Origin: Gemmatales bacterium | GTDB lineage: Bacteria > Planctomycetota > Planctomycetia > Gemmatales > Gemmataceae | Length of the DNA: 64,000 nt | Direction of reading: 5' to 3' | Assembly: GCA_026004675.1 (NCBI GenBank) | Contig: BPJP01000013.1 | Coordinates: 62,001 to 126,000 of the forward strand | Part shown: positions 63,871 to 64,000 of the stretch, one piece after another | Position numbering within the stretch: the first letter of the stretch is position 1 | Layout: the number at the start of each line of letters is the position of its first letter | The notes under the pieces: model-generated | Told to the model about the DNA's origin: nothing | Database searches by the model: none | What the model saw: the letters and a program-made list of their open reading frames with translations, nothing else | Program-made: the position numbers and the translations under genes

Positions 63871-64000
63871 ATGGCACGTCCTGTCAATCGTCGTGAAAAA
63901 CGAGACGAATACGATGCAGCCGAGCGTCGACAAAGAGACGATGACGAATTCGACGACGAAGACGAAGAAATCGACGATGAACTTGATGAAGAGGACGGAG
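63871..64000 (+). CDS. Start of an acidic, low-complexity protein (partial)
   Basis: The ATG at 63871, preceded by AAGGAG, opens MARPVNRREKRDEYDAAERR followed by an Asp/Glu-rich stretch that runs off the window. A basic start and long acidic tract suggest a disordered protein. The family cannot be decided from 43 residues. Confidence 0.6.
   Translation, partial: MARPVNRREKRDEYDAAERRQRDDDEFDDEDEEIDDELDEEDG

Overview
The window reads as chromosomal DNA from a planctomycete, most likely of the Gemmata lineage. The lineage is inferred from family content: DUF1549/DUF1553, DUF1501 and DUF1080 proteins, a formylglycine sulfatase, GYF_2 and MJ0042-type zinc-ribbon proteins, tetrahydromethanopterin-type C1 genes, and one immunity protein of a kind common in Gemmataceae.

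Layout. 1-5 kb: two pseudopilin-like genes of a type II secretion/type IV pilus system. 5-13.5 kb: exported catabolic proteins (sortilin-like beta-propeller, sulfatase, DUF1549/1553 with cytochrome-like motifs, DUF1080). 13.5-18.8 kb: a formylmethanofuran dehydrogenase operon (fwdD, a 50-residue ORF, fwdB, a hypothetical gene plus PemK/MazF-like gene, fwdA, fwdC). fwdB has an in-frame UGA exactly where archaeal FwdB has its metal-ligand Cys/Sec, followed by a SECIS-like hairpin, so it is called as a selenoprotein. 18.8-30.3 kb: housekeeping genes (folE, trpS, a zinc metallopeptidase, a radical-SAM protein, hslU/hslV, a phosphotransferase, tRNA-Ser, tsf, rpsB).

30.4-58.3 kb is an accessory island on the + strand. 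It holds at least a dozen polymorphic-toxin modules, most built the same way: a roughly 240-bp non-coding header repeat, the end of an RHS core domain, one of a few shared linkers, a unique C-terminal toxin and an immunity gene. Recognisable toxins are HNH/Endo VII nucleases (GHH/AHH- and LHH-like), Fic/Doc (two nearly identical copies), a cytidine-deaminase fold, a ParB-like nuclease, a JAB-like domain, a NucA/NucB-like DNase paired with a ComJ-like inhibitor, a papain/C39-like peptidase and a possible restriction-endonuclease fold. Immunity proteins include ankyrin, ankyrin-SUFU fusion, SUKH, Imm10-like and Imm11-like types. No full-length RHS gene is present, so this looks like a store of orphan tips. 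Many are frameshifted, some lack the RHS part, and one is cut by an ISAs1 element that itself carries an IS1182-family element. The island lies between rpsB and a tRNA-Lys.

58.5-64 kb returns to ordinary planctomycete genes: tRNA-Lys, a DUF1501 protein, a zinc-ribbon membrane protein, a GYF_2 protein, an HlyD-type adaptor and the start of an acidic protein.
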